The position numbers and the translations under genes were made by a program. Under the pieces are notes generated by a model. That model did no database searches and had not been told where the DNA came from. It saw only the letters and a program-made list of their open reading frames with translations. 36,999 nt of DNA. Origin: a virus. Positions 31,698-36,999 of this stretch are shown piece by piece; the first letter of the stretch is position 1; every line of letters begins with the position of its first letter. Location of the stretch: IMG/VR virus record IMGVR_UViG_3300031251_000065, positions 1 through 36,999 of that record. One strand, written 5' to 3'.

Positions 31698-32324
31698 TCA
31701 AGCGCCAAACTGAGCGTCCAGCACCTTATGAAGCTTACCCAAATACTCCATCCGACAGACACTGAGAGCAACCATATGCGCGACACGCCGATTATCGATT
31801 AACCGTTCAATACCTTTCTTAACAAAAATGTTTGATGCCTCAACCCCCTTGGCCAGCGCTTGCGGCGACTTGATAGCTTGTCCCTCGTAAAACCCCGACA
31901 GCGCCGGCGTATTGGCCACATACTTCATAATAGCGCCAAACCTTACAACCAAGCAGAGCTGCCCAATACCATCAGCACGGATAAACTCAAGCTGATAAGG
32001 ATGATTAAACCGGCCGTCGTTAATCTCGACTAAAACAGTTTTTAAGATCAACTCCCACGGCTCCAAAGCAACCTCCTTTTGCGCCGTTGTCGCTACCATC
32101 GGCGGTTGAATAACAGGCGGCTCCACTGCCAGCCTATTTCTTGCCGCAATAGAATCCTGATCCCTAAACAAACTAATCATTTCCCGTTGCGGATCCTGTC
32201 TCACAGCTTGCTTCAGAATGTCCTTAACAAACTCGCTCAACGTCACCCCGCGCTCCCTGGCCGAAACCTTTAGCGACTCCTTAAGCCAAGCAGGGACAAC
32301 CATATCTAACCGTTCTTGCTTCAT
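31698..32324 (-). CDS. Ribbon-helix-helix protein with extended C-terminus, 208 aa
   Basis: Residues 1-45 (MKQERLDMVVPAWLKESLKV, then RGVTLSEFVKDILKQAV) form an Arc-type strand-helix-helix domain. A Pro/Val linker follows, then a 125-residue domain of unknown kind (LEFIRADGIGQLCLVVRFGA). GAGG precedes the ATG. It is the last gene of the leftward c4/antirepressor operon. The combination of RHH plus a larger domain could fit a partition-type DNA-binding protein or a transcription factor. No match to a named family is claimed. Confidence 0.65.
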   Translation of the reverse strand: MKQERLDMVVPAWLKESLKVSARERGVTLSEFVKDILKQAVRQDPQREMISLFRDQDSIAARNRLAVEPPVIQPPMVATTAQKEVALEPWELILKTVLVEINDGRFNHPYQLEFIRADGIGQLCLVVRFGAIMKYVANTPALSGFYEGQAIKSPQALAKGVEASNIFVKKGIERLIDNRRVAHMVALSVCRMEYLGKLHKVLDAQFGA

Positions 32325-32339
32325 TTTTCACCTCATAAT

Positions 32340-32362
32340 AAAAAGCCCGGAAGAACCGGGCT
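32340..32362 (-). terminator. Terminator between the 86-aa and RHH genes
   Basis: AGCCCGG (32344-32350) pairs with CCGGGCT (32356-32362) around AAGAA, and minus-strand RNA ends in UUUU(U). It lies between the stop at 32377 and the next start at 32324, so expression of the RHH gene probably needs readthrough or its own promoter. Confidence 0.75.
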
Positions 32363-32376
32363 TAAACATAACCAGC

Positions 32377-32637
32377 CTAAAACCCAGCCTCCTTAAGCAA
32401 CATCAACTGCATCACCCGAATCTCAAACAACAGCCGGGCCGTAATGATCGCCATCGCCTGGCGCTGGCCATCCGGATTAGCGTCAGCATCGCCAACGCCG
32501 AGGGCAATCGCATCGATCGCCACCACGCCGGCTTCCAGCTCCTTACAAAAGCTCGCCATCTCCCTAGGTCCGCTTGTACTGGGTACAGCCGTATATTCAA
32601 AAACAAGGTCTTTCAGCTCTTTATCAATATTTATCAT
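32377..32637 (-). CDS. Hypothetical helical protein, 86 aa
   Basis: A short, mostly helical and acidic protein (MINIDKELKDLVFEYTAVPS, then GREM-like turn and an Ala/Ile/Leu-rich C-terminal helix). GGAG lies six bases before the ATG. It follows the antirepressor gene and precedes a terminator. There is no signal peptide, Cys pair or catalytic motif. It may be a small partner or regulator of the antirepressor system, judging only by position. Confidence 0.6.
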   Translation of the reverse strand: MINIDKELKDLVFEYTAVPSTSGPREMASFCKELEAGVVAIDAIALGVGDADANPDGQRQAMAIITARLLFEIRVMQLMLLKEAGF

Positions 32638-32667
32638 AATATTCTCCGTAATAAGTGAGCGGAAAGT

Positions 32668-33312
32668 CTAAGCGTCTGAATCAGTAGCGCATGGATAGTA
32701 TTCGTCATGCCCCAGCCTAGGCGTAACAGCGGCGGGCTTGGCGTACATATCCGGCGCATCGGTGCCATGCAGCTCAACCTGCTTAAAGTGCTTACGCATA
32801 AAAGCCAACTCAGGGTAGGGTATGCCTATCGCATCGCACAGCACCGTAATTTCCAGCCAGGTTTGCTTGTGGTCCATCGCGTCTTTAATCTTCGCTATTT
32901 TCGAGGTTAGATTCGTGATCCTGGCCAGGATCGAGCGGTACTCTTTGGGTTCAATATCTTCCGGCCGGATTAAAGCCTTACCGGTATTGGAAAAGTGCCA
33001 AACAAACTCAGCCACTTCTACTTTCTTTTGCTTGGCTTTCGGTTTTCCGGATTCCATGACGACCAGTAAAAAGCCGATGGGGTGGTAAACGTTGGTGTCG
33101 TAGCTTTTACCGTCAGTAGTGGTCAACTTGACCACTACTGAATATGAATCTATGTGAGGGTTTCTTTCTAAAAGCTTAGATATTGCCCTTATTGGGTCTT
33201 CATATTCTAACCATTCGCCTATGCCTTGGCGGGTTACATGTGGAATACCATTGATTAAAACAGTTTGTGTTAAGGCGATGTCGCCATAAGTGAATGAGGA
33301 TAATTGAGACAT
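32668..33312 (-). CDS. Phage antirepressor (P22 AR N-terminal / BRO-N type)
   Basis: A 214-residue antirepressor. The N-terminus has the usual pattern: VLINGIPHVTRQGIGEWLEY, EDPIRAISKLLERNPHI, then PIGFLLVVMESGKPKAKQKK. The C-terminal half is helical (SILARITNLTSKIAKIKDAM) and differs from common KilA/ANT C-termini. ATG 33312 has GGAG eight bases upstream and lies in the same frame as an upstream Ash/Icd-like leader. In P1, Ant inactivates the C1 repressor and its translation is coupled to icd and blocked by c4 RNA. A similar role against the CI-like repressor is inferred, since that repressor lacks a peptidase domain. Confidence 0.85.
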   Translation of the reverse strand: MSQLSSFTYGDIALTQTVLINGIPHVTRQGIGEWLEYEDPIRAISKLLERNPHIDSYSVVVKLTTTDGKSYDTNVYHPIGFLLVVMESGKPKAKQKKVEVAEFVWHFSNTGKALIRPEDIEPKEYRSILARITNLTSKIAKIKDAMDHKQTWLEITVLCDAIGIPYPELAFMRKHFKQVELHGTDAPDMYAKPAAVTPRLGHDEYYPCATDSDA

Positions 33313-33462
33313 GACTGTACTCCGTAGCGATTTTAAAACCGGCACAAAGACGCCAATCTTTGGGAGCCGGACTGGGCGGGGTTGGCGTACCGGGCTACGA
33401 CCGGCCAGCCTTTTTAGGGGCTGCCCCGCCCAGCCCGACATAATAGGCTGAACGTCGCGCAT
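33313..33462 (-). CDS. Ash/Icd-like leader reading frame, fused in frame to the antirepressor
   Basis: The frame runs from an ATG at 33462, right after a terminator U-tract, with no stop before the antirepressor ATG at 33312. It contains IMSGWAGQPLKRLAG and the later KIGVFVPVLKS, the pattern of the phage Ash family (P4 ash / P1 icd neighbourhood). In P1 the icd frame is the site where c4 RNA acts. Translation of this leader may be needed to open the antirepressor ribosome site. No clear Shine-Dalgarno precedes 33462, so the exact start is uncertain, and a 264-residue readthrough product is possible. Confidence 0.62.
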
Positions 33463-33482
33463 AAAAAAACCGCATAGAGCGG
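33463..33482 (-). terminator. c4 RNA terminator
   Basis: CCGC-TCTAT-GCGG followed by seven U on the minus strand. Termination here would yield the free c4 RNA. Readthrough would give the mRNA of the Ash leader and antirepressor. The ATG of the leader frame is directly after the U-tract. Confidence 0.85.
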
Positions 33483-33536
33483 CTTGCGCCGTAGCTATCC
33501 GAGTACGCCAATACCCGAGCTGCCAATGTGGGCAGC
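33463..33536 (-). ncRNA. c4: c4-type antisense RNA
   Basis: From the predicted transcription start (about 33536) to the terminator U-tract (33463) is about 74 bases, near the size of P1 c4 RNA. It begins with a hairpin (CCCG/CGGG outer, TGCC-CACATT-GGCA inner). It then carries TTGGCGTAC and GCTACG, complementary to GTACGCCAA (33390-33382) and CGTAGC (33399-33394) in the downstream Ash leader. It ends with the terminator CCGC-TCTAT-GCGG-TTTTTTT. In P1 such an RNA pairs with the icd leader to silence the antirepressor. Confidence 0.82.
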
Positions 33537-33542
33537 GGGATA

Positions 33543-33572
33543 AGAATAGGCTTGATTAGGTCTTGGTGTCAA
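33543..33572 (-). promoter_or_regulatory. Sigma-70 promoter of the c4/antirepressor operon
   Basis: Consensus -35 TTGACA (33572-33567) and -10 TATTCT (33548-33543) with an 18-base spacer, read on the minus strand. It predicts transcription from about 33536, exactly ahead of the c4 RNA. It is divergent from the promoter of the zinc-ribbon gene. Confidence 0.8.
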
Positions 33573-33604
33573 CTGCTATTTTTCGCCTATTTAGCTAAGT
33601 TTAT

Positions 33605-33633
33605 TTGTTAGAAAAGCGCAACTGAGTTATATT
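33605..33633 (+). promoter_or_regulatory. Promoter of the accessory (zinc-ribbon) gene
   Basis: -35 TTGTTA (33605-33610) and -10 TATATT (33628-33633) with a 17-base spacer, read rightward. The ATG is about 50 bases downstream. This gives the accessory gene its own transcription, as in lysogenic-conversion genes. Confidence 0.55.
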
Positions 33634-33687
33634 TTCTAGCTAGCAAGCTTATTACCTAAAAACAAGCAAATAAAAAGGAAAGTCATC

Positions 33688-34335
33688 ATGGGCAAACTCG
33701 TTCCCTGCAAGACATGCCAGAAAGAAATCGATAACACAGCTCCATTCTGCCCGCACTGTGGTGTAAAAAAACCAGGAAGTACTGCTGCAGGGTGCTTTCC
33801 AGTGGTATTAGTCGTTTTTCTTTCCTCTGCTTTATTGTTTTTTCTAGGTGGGCAAGGGAATAGCAATAAAGCGCCGGCTTACAAGCAACCCTTGCCACCA
33901 CAAAACACCGTTATGCCAATACTGGACGCATTGCCAGCACCTTTTAAAAATCCAGAGGAGTATGTTGGACTGAGTATTATTGACGCCTCAGGCCGTTCAG
34001 GCAGGTCTTTTCAGCAAAACGCCGCCGACGTGCACAGTATTAATTATGAGGACGAAAATGCGGCCTTATGGATACATGCGGCATCAGGAATCGTGACCTG
34101 GGTAGATATTGACCTAAAAAAAGCCAAGCCCTGTTATCTAAAAACGCCATTCGATCCTAATCCTATATTGCTGGCGTTGGGTATTAACCCCGATGAGTTA
34201 GCACCGGGGTTATTAAATGCAACACATGCACATACTTTTTACGACCACAAGAGAAGACTAAAGATTAGTATCGTATGTAACGGCGATGGAGACCCGTTGA
34301 ATGTTTTTATTGGATCAAAATTTTATTTACAGTAA
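33688..34335 (+). CDS. Zinc-ribbon membrane protein, 215 aa
   Basis: The N-terminus is a double-Cys zinc ribbon (PCKTCQKEIDNTAPFCPHCG, residues about 6-25). One membrane span follows (GCFPVVLVVFLSSALLFFLG, about 35-55). The C-terminal 155 residues lie outside the membrane and hold a probable beta domain (ALWIHAASGIVTWVDIDLKK). This layout (cytoplasmic zinc ribbon, span, exported domain) is common in small bacterial membrane proteins. AGGA precedes the ATG, and an own promoter is likely. The function is unknown. It reads as a prophage accessory gene. Confidence 0.7.
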   Translation: MGKLVPCKTCQKEIDNTAPFCPHCGVKKPGSTAAGCFPVVLVVFLSSALLFFLGGQGNSNKAPAYKQPLPPQNTVMPILDALPAPFKNPEEYVGLSIIDASGRSGRSFQQNAADVHSINYEDENAALWIHAASGIVTWVDIDLKKAKPCYLKTPFDPNPILLALGINPDELAPGLLNATHAHTFYDHKRRLKISIVCNGDGDPLNVFIGSKFYLQ

Positions 34336-34365
34336 GTGTGTAATCTTTAACCGACATACATAAGG

Positions 34366-34393
34366 AGCATAATGTCTTATGCTAGGCTTTTTT
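34366..34393 (+). terminator. Weak terminator after the zinc-ribbon gene
   Basis: AGCATAA (34366-34372) pairs with TTATGCT (34377-34383) around TGTC, followed by AGGC and six T. The stem is AT-rich and separated from the T-run, so efficiency is doubtful. Confidence 0.42.
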
Positions 34394-34412
34394 ATTATTA
34401 AGGAATAAAGCC

Positions 34413-34745
34413 ATGAAGAAACAAAAAATCTTAACGTTATTTGTAACAGTAATGTTGACGCTGACTTTATCGACCAATATCTATGCGCGAGGCGGCCATT
34501 CTCGGGGAGGCAGTCACTATGCAAAGAGCATTGCCGCAGCCGGTTTAGGCATAGGCGCAGGAGTAGCAGCGCATTCCGCCTATTCAAAGACTAAACCTAG
34601 CGTCAGTTCCCAAAATAACACCGTCACTCCTCCTGCCGATGCCCCTTCTGCCGGTAGCGGTTACTACACAGGTAAACGCGGCGGCTGCTATACCTATACC
34701 GCAGGCGGAAATAAGCGCTATGTTGACCGTTCTTTTTGCAAATAA
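34413..34745 (+). CDS. Exported Gly/Ser-rich small protein, 110 aa
   Basis: A signal peptide (MKKQKILTLFVTVMLTLTLS, with cleavage likely after YARG or earlier at IYA) precedes a His/Gly/Ser segment (RGGHSRGGSH), an Ala/Gly-rich helix and a Pro/Ser linker. The C-terminal part has two Cys (GKRGGCYTYTAGGNKRYVDR, then SFCK) that could form a disulfide in the periplasm. AAGG sits ahead of the ATG. The function is unknown. It lies in the accessory block with another exported protein, probably expressed from the prophage. Confidence 0.7.
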   Translation: MKKQKILTLFVTVMLTLTLSTNIYARGGHSRGGSHYAKSIAAAGLGIGAGVAAHSAYSKTKPSVSSQNNTVTPPADAPSAGSGYYTGKRGGCYTYTAGGNKRYVDRSFCK

Positions 34746-34758
34746 AAGAGGCCTGTAA

Positions 34759-35487
34759 ATGCACAAGATACCAAGAATAATCTTAGTAAGCATACTTGGT
34801 AGTTCCTTCCTTCAGCCCGTTTCCGCTGAAATTGTGTGTCCAAGCACAGAGTACGGAGCTGGTTACCAGCGCAATCTATCAATCGTAGATTCTAATGAGT
34901 TGATAACTGCTCAAGGTCCTCTTCTACCAGGCGGAAAGGTTGTCTGTAAAGTATCGCTTAACTCCCAGACACTGAGGAACAATTCAAGAGCCAGAACCGA
35001 AGAAGGTGTCTACAAAGGCATCAAATACCGCATCTACTATTCCGATGGGAGTGGCTCTGTACAAGGGCTACCGTCCAATACACTGGATTACATTCATGAT
35101 GAACATAGAACCAATTGGTCTACGGGATGCAAGAAGGACGAAATGGATGATACTCGTTGGTGCTCGCTCCACAAGGGCGATTTGCAAGTCCTAATATGGA
35201 AAGACGGATCTCATTCCGTTGGGGTTGGTAGCAACCATTATCCAGGCTCATCTATCACAGTACGTATTGACAAGGGGCGACCAATATCGGCGGCAGAAGA
35301 GACCGGCTTTTCAAAACAGCAATCTGAGTCGATATTAGGGCATCTCAAAAAGGGCGTATCAGTGTTGACACGCTATCAAGAATGGCCGTACATAAGCGAC
35401 AAAGACAAAATAATAGAGCTTTTTGGTTTTAATGAGGCCTGGGAAATTCTGGGTATCGTTTACAAGGCTGCGGCACCGCGTAAATAG
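34759..35487 (+). CDS. Exported protein, 242 aa, unknown function
   Basis: A signal peptide (MHKIPRIILVSILGSSFLQP, cleavage near SAEI) precedes a Cys-containing beta-rich domain (CPSTEYGAGYQRNLS, VVCKVSLN, WSTGCKKDEMDDTRWCSLHK), suggesting disulfides in the periplasm. The end is helical (QSESILGHLKKGVSVLTRYQ). AGAGG precedes the ATG, 13 bases after the previous stop, so the two exported genes are probably co-transcribed. No family is recognised. Confidence 0.7.
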   Translation: MHKIPRIILVSILGSSFLQPVSAEIVCPSTEYGAGYQRNLSIVDSNELITAQGPLLPGGKVVCKVSLNSQTLRNNSRARTEEGVYKGIKYRIYYSDGSGSVQGLPSNTLDYIHDEHRTNWSTGCKKDEMDDTRWCSLHKGDLQVLIWKDGSHSVGVGSNHYPGSSITVRIDKGRPISAAEETGFSKQQSESILGHLKKGVSVLTRYQEWPYISDKDKIIELFGFNEAWEILGIVYKAAAPRK

Positions 35488-35543
35488 CCGGGTAGGGCAG
35501 GCAACGCTTCTCTGCCCGACATCAATCCAATCAGTCAAATAAC

Positions 35544-35571
35544 TTGATAATATACGGGATTCCCGTATAAT
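35544..35571 (+). promoter_or_regulatory. Toxin-antitoxin promoter with operator in the spacer
   Basis: -35 TTGATA (35544-35549) and -10 TATAAT (35566-35571), 16-base spacer. The palindrome TATACGGGA-T-TCCCGTATA (35551-35569) fills the spacer and overlaps the -10. The start codon at 35579 is at or next to the expected transcription start, so the mRNA is probably leaderless. The HTH antitoxin is the obvious ligand. Confidence 0.75.
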
Positions 35572-35578
35572 TATTATC

Positions 35579-35875
35579 ATGCAAACCGTTATCGAAACCC
35601 CAACTTTTCAAAAACAGGCCGAAAAAATCTGGTCAGACGATGAGCGCATGGCATTTATCAGTTGGATTGCCGAACATCCCACAGCAGGCGATGTGATTCC
35701 CGGCGCTGACGGTGCGCGCAAAGTTCGCTGGTCGATAGCGGGCAAAGGCAAGCGCGGCGGTGTCCGCGTCATTTATTTTAATCTGACTGAGCAAGGCGCA
35801 TTGGTGCTGGTCATGCTGTATCAAAAGGCGGACCAGGCCAACATCCAAGCCAGTGACATTAACAAGGCGGTGTGA
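35579..35875 (+). CDS. RelE/HigB-type toxin
   Basis: A 98-residue toxin of the RelE/HigB (phage Gp49-like) type. It begins QTVIETPTFQKQAEKIWSDD, and the core KVRWSIAGKGKRGGVRVIYF has the basic residues that contact mRNA or ribosome in the family. The C-terminus LVMLYQKADQANIQASD includes the 'yaK..' helix seen in HigB proteins. It would cut mRNA on ribosomes when free of antitoxin. It is the first gene of the pair, as in higBA order. No Shine-Dalgarno is visible. Confidence 0.88.
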   Translation: MQTVIETPTFQKQAEKIWSDDERMAFISWIAEHPTAGDVIPGADGARKVRWSIAGKGKRGGVRVIYFNLTEQGALVLVMLYQKADQANIQASDINKAV

Positions 35876-35876
35876 C

Positions 35877-36185
35877 ATGGATATTGAAAAAATAGCGCAA
35901 GCGATTGAGGCCGACGCCGGCATGGCGCTGGACGATCTCCGGCAGGGTTTGGCTGAAATGCAGGCAGGCAGTGGCCGGGTGACTACGGCTGAGCAGCTTT
36001 TAGTGCGCATGGTCCGCACTAAAACCGGCTTATCGCAGCAAGCGTTTGCCGAACGCATCAAAACACCAGTCGCCACGCTACGCGACTGGGAGCAAGGCCG
36101 ATTTACCCCGCCCGGTGGAGTGCTGTGCCTATTAAAGCTCATCGGCAACCACCCGGATTTGATCGGCGAGTTGGATGCCGCATAG
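35877..36185 (+). CDS. HigA-type XRE antitoxin
   Basis: A 102-residue HTH protein that neutralises the upstream toxin. Residues about 42-75 (VRMVRTKTGLSQQAFAERIK then TPVATLRDWEQGRFTP) form an XRE/HigA helix-turn-helix. The ATG at 35877 lies one base after the toxin stop (TGACATG), favouring coupling. The frame also opens at 35853, but this start fits better. It probably represses the operon through the 19-bp palindrome ahead of the toxin. Confidence 0.88.
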   Translation: MDIEKIAQAIEADAGMALDDLRQGLAEMQAGSGRVTTAEQLLVRMVRTKTGLSQQAFAERIKTPVATLRDWEQGRFTPPGGVLCLLKLIGNHPDLIGELDAA

Positions 36186-36204
36186 CCATGTAGGCAGGAC
36201 AACG

Positions 36205-36402
36205 ATGGACGAAACCTTGGGCTCGCAGCTGGCGACACAAACCGACTTGATTAAGCTGGAACGCCGCCTGGATGGCATTGACGCTAAAATTGACCGTTTG
36301 GATACCCGCATTTCTGGCGAGCTTACCCTATTAAAATGGATGATGGGGCTGGTTCTGGGCGGCATTTTGGCGTTGGTGTTACGGGCGTTTTTTCCGGTAT
36401 AA
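36205..36402 (+). CDS. Small coiled-coil membrane protein, 65 aa
   Basis: The start ATG 36205 (MDETLGSQLATQ) has AGGA six bases upstream and is preferred to one at 36175 inside the antitoxin gene. A heptad helix (LIKLERRLDGIDAKIDRLDT) is followed by one membrane span (MMGLVLGGILALVLRAFFPV). This layout is typical of small phage/plasmid proteins sometimes called hemolysin-XhlA-like. The function is unknown. It follows the toxin-antitoxin genes closely. Confidence 0.6.
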   Translation: MDETLGSQLATQTDLIKLERRLDGIDAKIDRLDTRISGELTLLKWMMGLVLGGILALVLRAFFPV

Positions 36403-36433
36403 CATCATCCCATCATTCCAAATTGATGTTATT

Positions 36434-36480
36434 TATCGTAACCGTTACAATAAATCATATTAAACGTAACGGTTACGATA
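36434..36480. promoter_or_regulatory. 15-bp inverted repeat, operator-like, before the KRRGRP gene
   Basis: TATCGTAACCGTTAC (36434-36448) and GTAACGGTTACGATA (36466-36480) are exact inverted copies 17 bases apart, and each arm itself holds the pseudo-palindrome GTAAC-N-GTTAC. The second arm touches the ATG. This would place two binding sites about three helical turns apart, over any promoter for the gene. Autoregulation is inferred. Confidence 0.68.
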
Positions 36481-36744
36481 ATGAAAGATTCAGCAGATCA
36501 AACAACAATTGACCTTTTCCAAGAAAAACGCCGCGGTCGGCCGATCACAGGATCCGCCAAATCCGCAAAGCAGCGGATGCAAGAATATCGGAAACGTAAA
36601 GCAAATAAACAAGCGGACGCGTCAGAAATTACATTAAGTGTCGCTCAGTTTGAAATGCTGATTGAGCAGATAAATCAGTTAACAAAAGAACGCGACGAAG
36701 CCATTCAGAAGCTTCAAGATGAGCAAGATAAACCCCTTATATAA
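36481..36744 (+). CDS. Small basic DNA-associated protein with coiled coil, 87 aa
   Basis: The N-terminal segment DLFQEKRRGRPITGSAKSAK has the AT-hook-like Arg-Gly-Arg-Pro core and the following 'QRMQEYRKRKANK' basic helix, a pattern common in small plasmid/phage regulators. The second half is a predicted coiled coil (FEMLIEQINQLTKERDEAIQ). Its ATG directly follows the inverted repeat, with no Shine-Dalgarno, so translation may be leaderless. DNA binding is inferred. Confidence 0.68.
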   Translation: MKDSADQTTIDLFQEKRRGRPITGSAKSAKQRMQEYRKRKANKQADASEITLSVAQFEMLIEQINQLTKERDEAIQKLQDEQDKPLI

Positions 36745-36767
36745 AGCCCTCTAAGCCGCATTTTATA

Positions 36768-36830
36768 TAGTGGGAAATAATTGATAAGTAGTTGATTTAT
36801 AACGGCGTGAACTTTCAATTTAGTGGGAAA
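36768..36830 (+). repeat. Two direct copies of TAGTGGGAAA near the tRNA fragment
   Basis: TAGTGGGAAA occurs at 36768-36777 and 36821-36830, 53 bases apart, within 100 bases of the tRNA-His fragment. Integrase arm-type sites often take this form beside an att core. The assignment is tentative. Confidence 0.4.
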
Positions 36831-36873
36831 CAAAACACGCTAACCAATTGAAAAATAATAATGTTGTCCTGCC

Positions 36874-36904
36874 TTGTGATTCCGGTTGTCGCGGGTTCGA
36901 GCCC
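36874..36904 (+). other. tRNA-His 3'-half fragment, candidate attachment core
   Basis: The segment matches tRNA-His from the anticodon loop (TTGTGAT, anticodon GTG) through the variable loop and T-loop (GGGTTCGAGCCC). Compared with E. coli tRNA-His it differs at a few places only. No 5' half precedes it and no acceptor 3' strand or CCA follows, so it is not a working tRNA gene. Phages that integrate in tRNA genes leave such fragments at one end (attL/attR) or carry them as attP. No second copy is in the window. Confidence 0.58.
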
Positions 36905-36999
36905 ATACGCATCAAGCTAAGCGCAATCTCTTTGTGTTAAATCCTCCCGGACTAGGTAAGCCAAATCCTTAAAGCTGTCTAAATATGACACTTGTTGGA

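Noticed and set aside
36192-36874. 12-bp inverted repeat AGGCAGGACAAC / GTTGTCCTGCCT, 36192-36203 and 36863-36874
   Set aside because: One copy is within the ribosome site of a small gene and the other touches the tRNA fragment. At this length and with no further symmetry it may be chance; not enough to call an element boundary.
36874-36904. Functional tRNA-His gene
   Set aside because: The 5' half, acceptor stem partner and 3' end are missing, so only a fragment is called.
1-36999. CRISPR array or insertion sequence
   Set aside because: No regularly spaced direct repeats and no transposase frame were found on either strand.

Overview
The window is most of a temperate, tailed-phage genome (prophage or phage-plasmid). 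Nearly every gene from 33.3 kb down to position 1 is on the minus strand, so the module order below reads right to left. Base composition is roughly balanced and most starts have Shine-Dalgarno sites. A tRNA-His-like fragment near the right end, a P1-type c4/antirepressor module and Mu/lambda-type structural genes point to a proteobacterial, probably gammaproteobacterial, host. I cannot name the genus.

Right end (33.6-37.0 kb, mostly plus strand): an accessory block. It holds a membrane zinc-ribbon protein, two exported proteins, a RelE/HigB-HigA type toxin-antitoxin pair with a likely leaderless transcript, a small coiled-coil membrane protein, a basic KRRGRP-type protein behind a large inverted repeat, and a tRNA-His fragment that may be an attachment core. 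Facing it (33.57-31.7 kb, minus strand) is a c4 antisense RNA / Ash-Icd / antirepressor module like phage P1 immI, followed by two small genes, one a ribbon-helix-helix protein. An AT-rich non-coding stretch (31.06-31.64 kb) then precedes a full-length tyrosine recombinase.

Late region (29.8-4.3 kb, minus strand): a Mor/C-like HTH protein, a Cys-rich protein, large terminase, a DEDDh exonuclease, Mu gp29-type portal, MuF-type head protein, an orphan Com-like zinc protein, a tail-collar protein, and one 853-residue polypeptide joining a Mu I-type protease, a scaffold segment and the major capsid protein. Adaptor, tail-completion, terminator and tube genes follow. Then come a G/GT pair with a -1 frameshift signal, the tape measure, DUF2460, lambda M/L/K/I/J homologues, a fibre, a probable fibre-associated protein and a BNR-repeat propeller. 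The particle is therefore predicted to have a Mu-type head and a lambda-type non-contractile tail. No endolysin or classic lysis cassette is recognisable.

Left end (4.2-0 kb): the lysogeny switch and early operon. A plus-strand CI-like repressor without a peptidase domain faces a small Arc-like protein (Cro position). Leftward follow a CII/CP76-like regulator, small hypothetical genes (one of 16 residues), a second, short tyrosine recombinase, and the N-terminal part of a primase that runs off the window.
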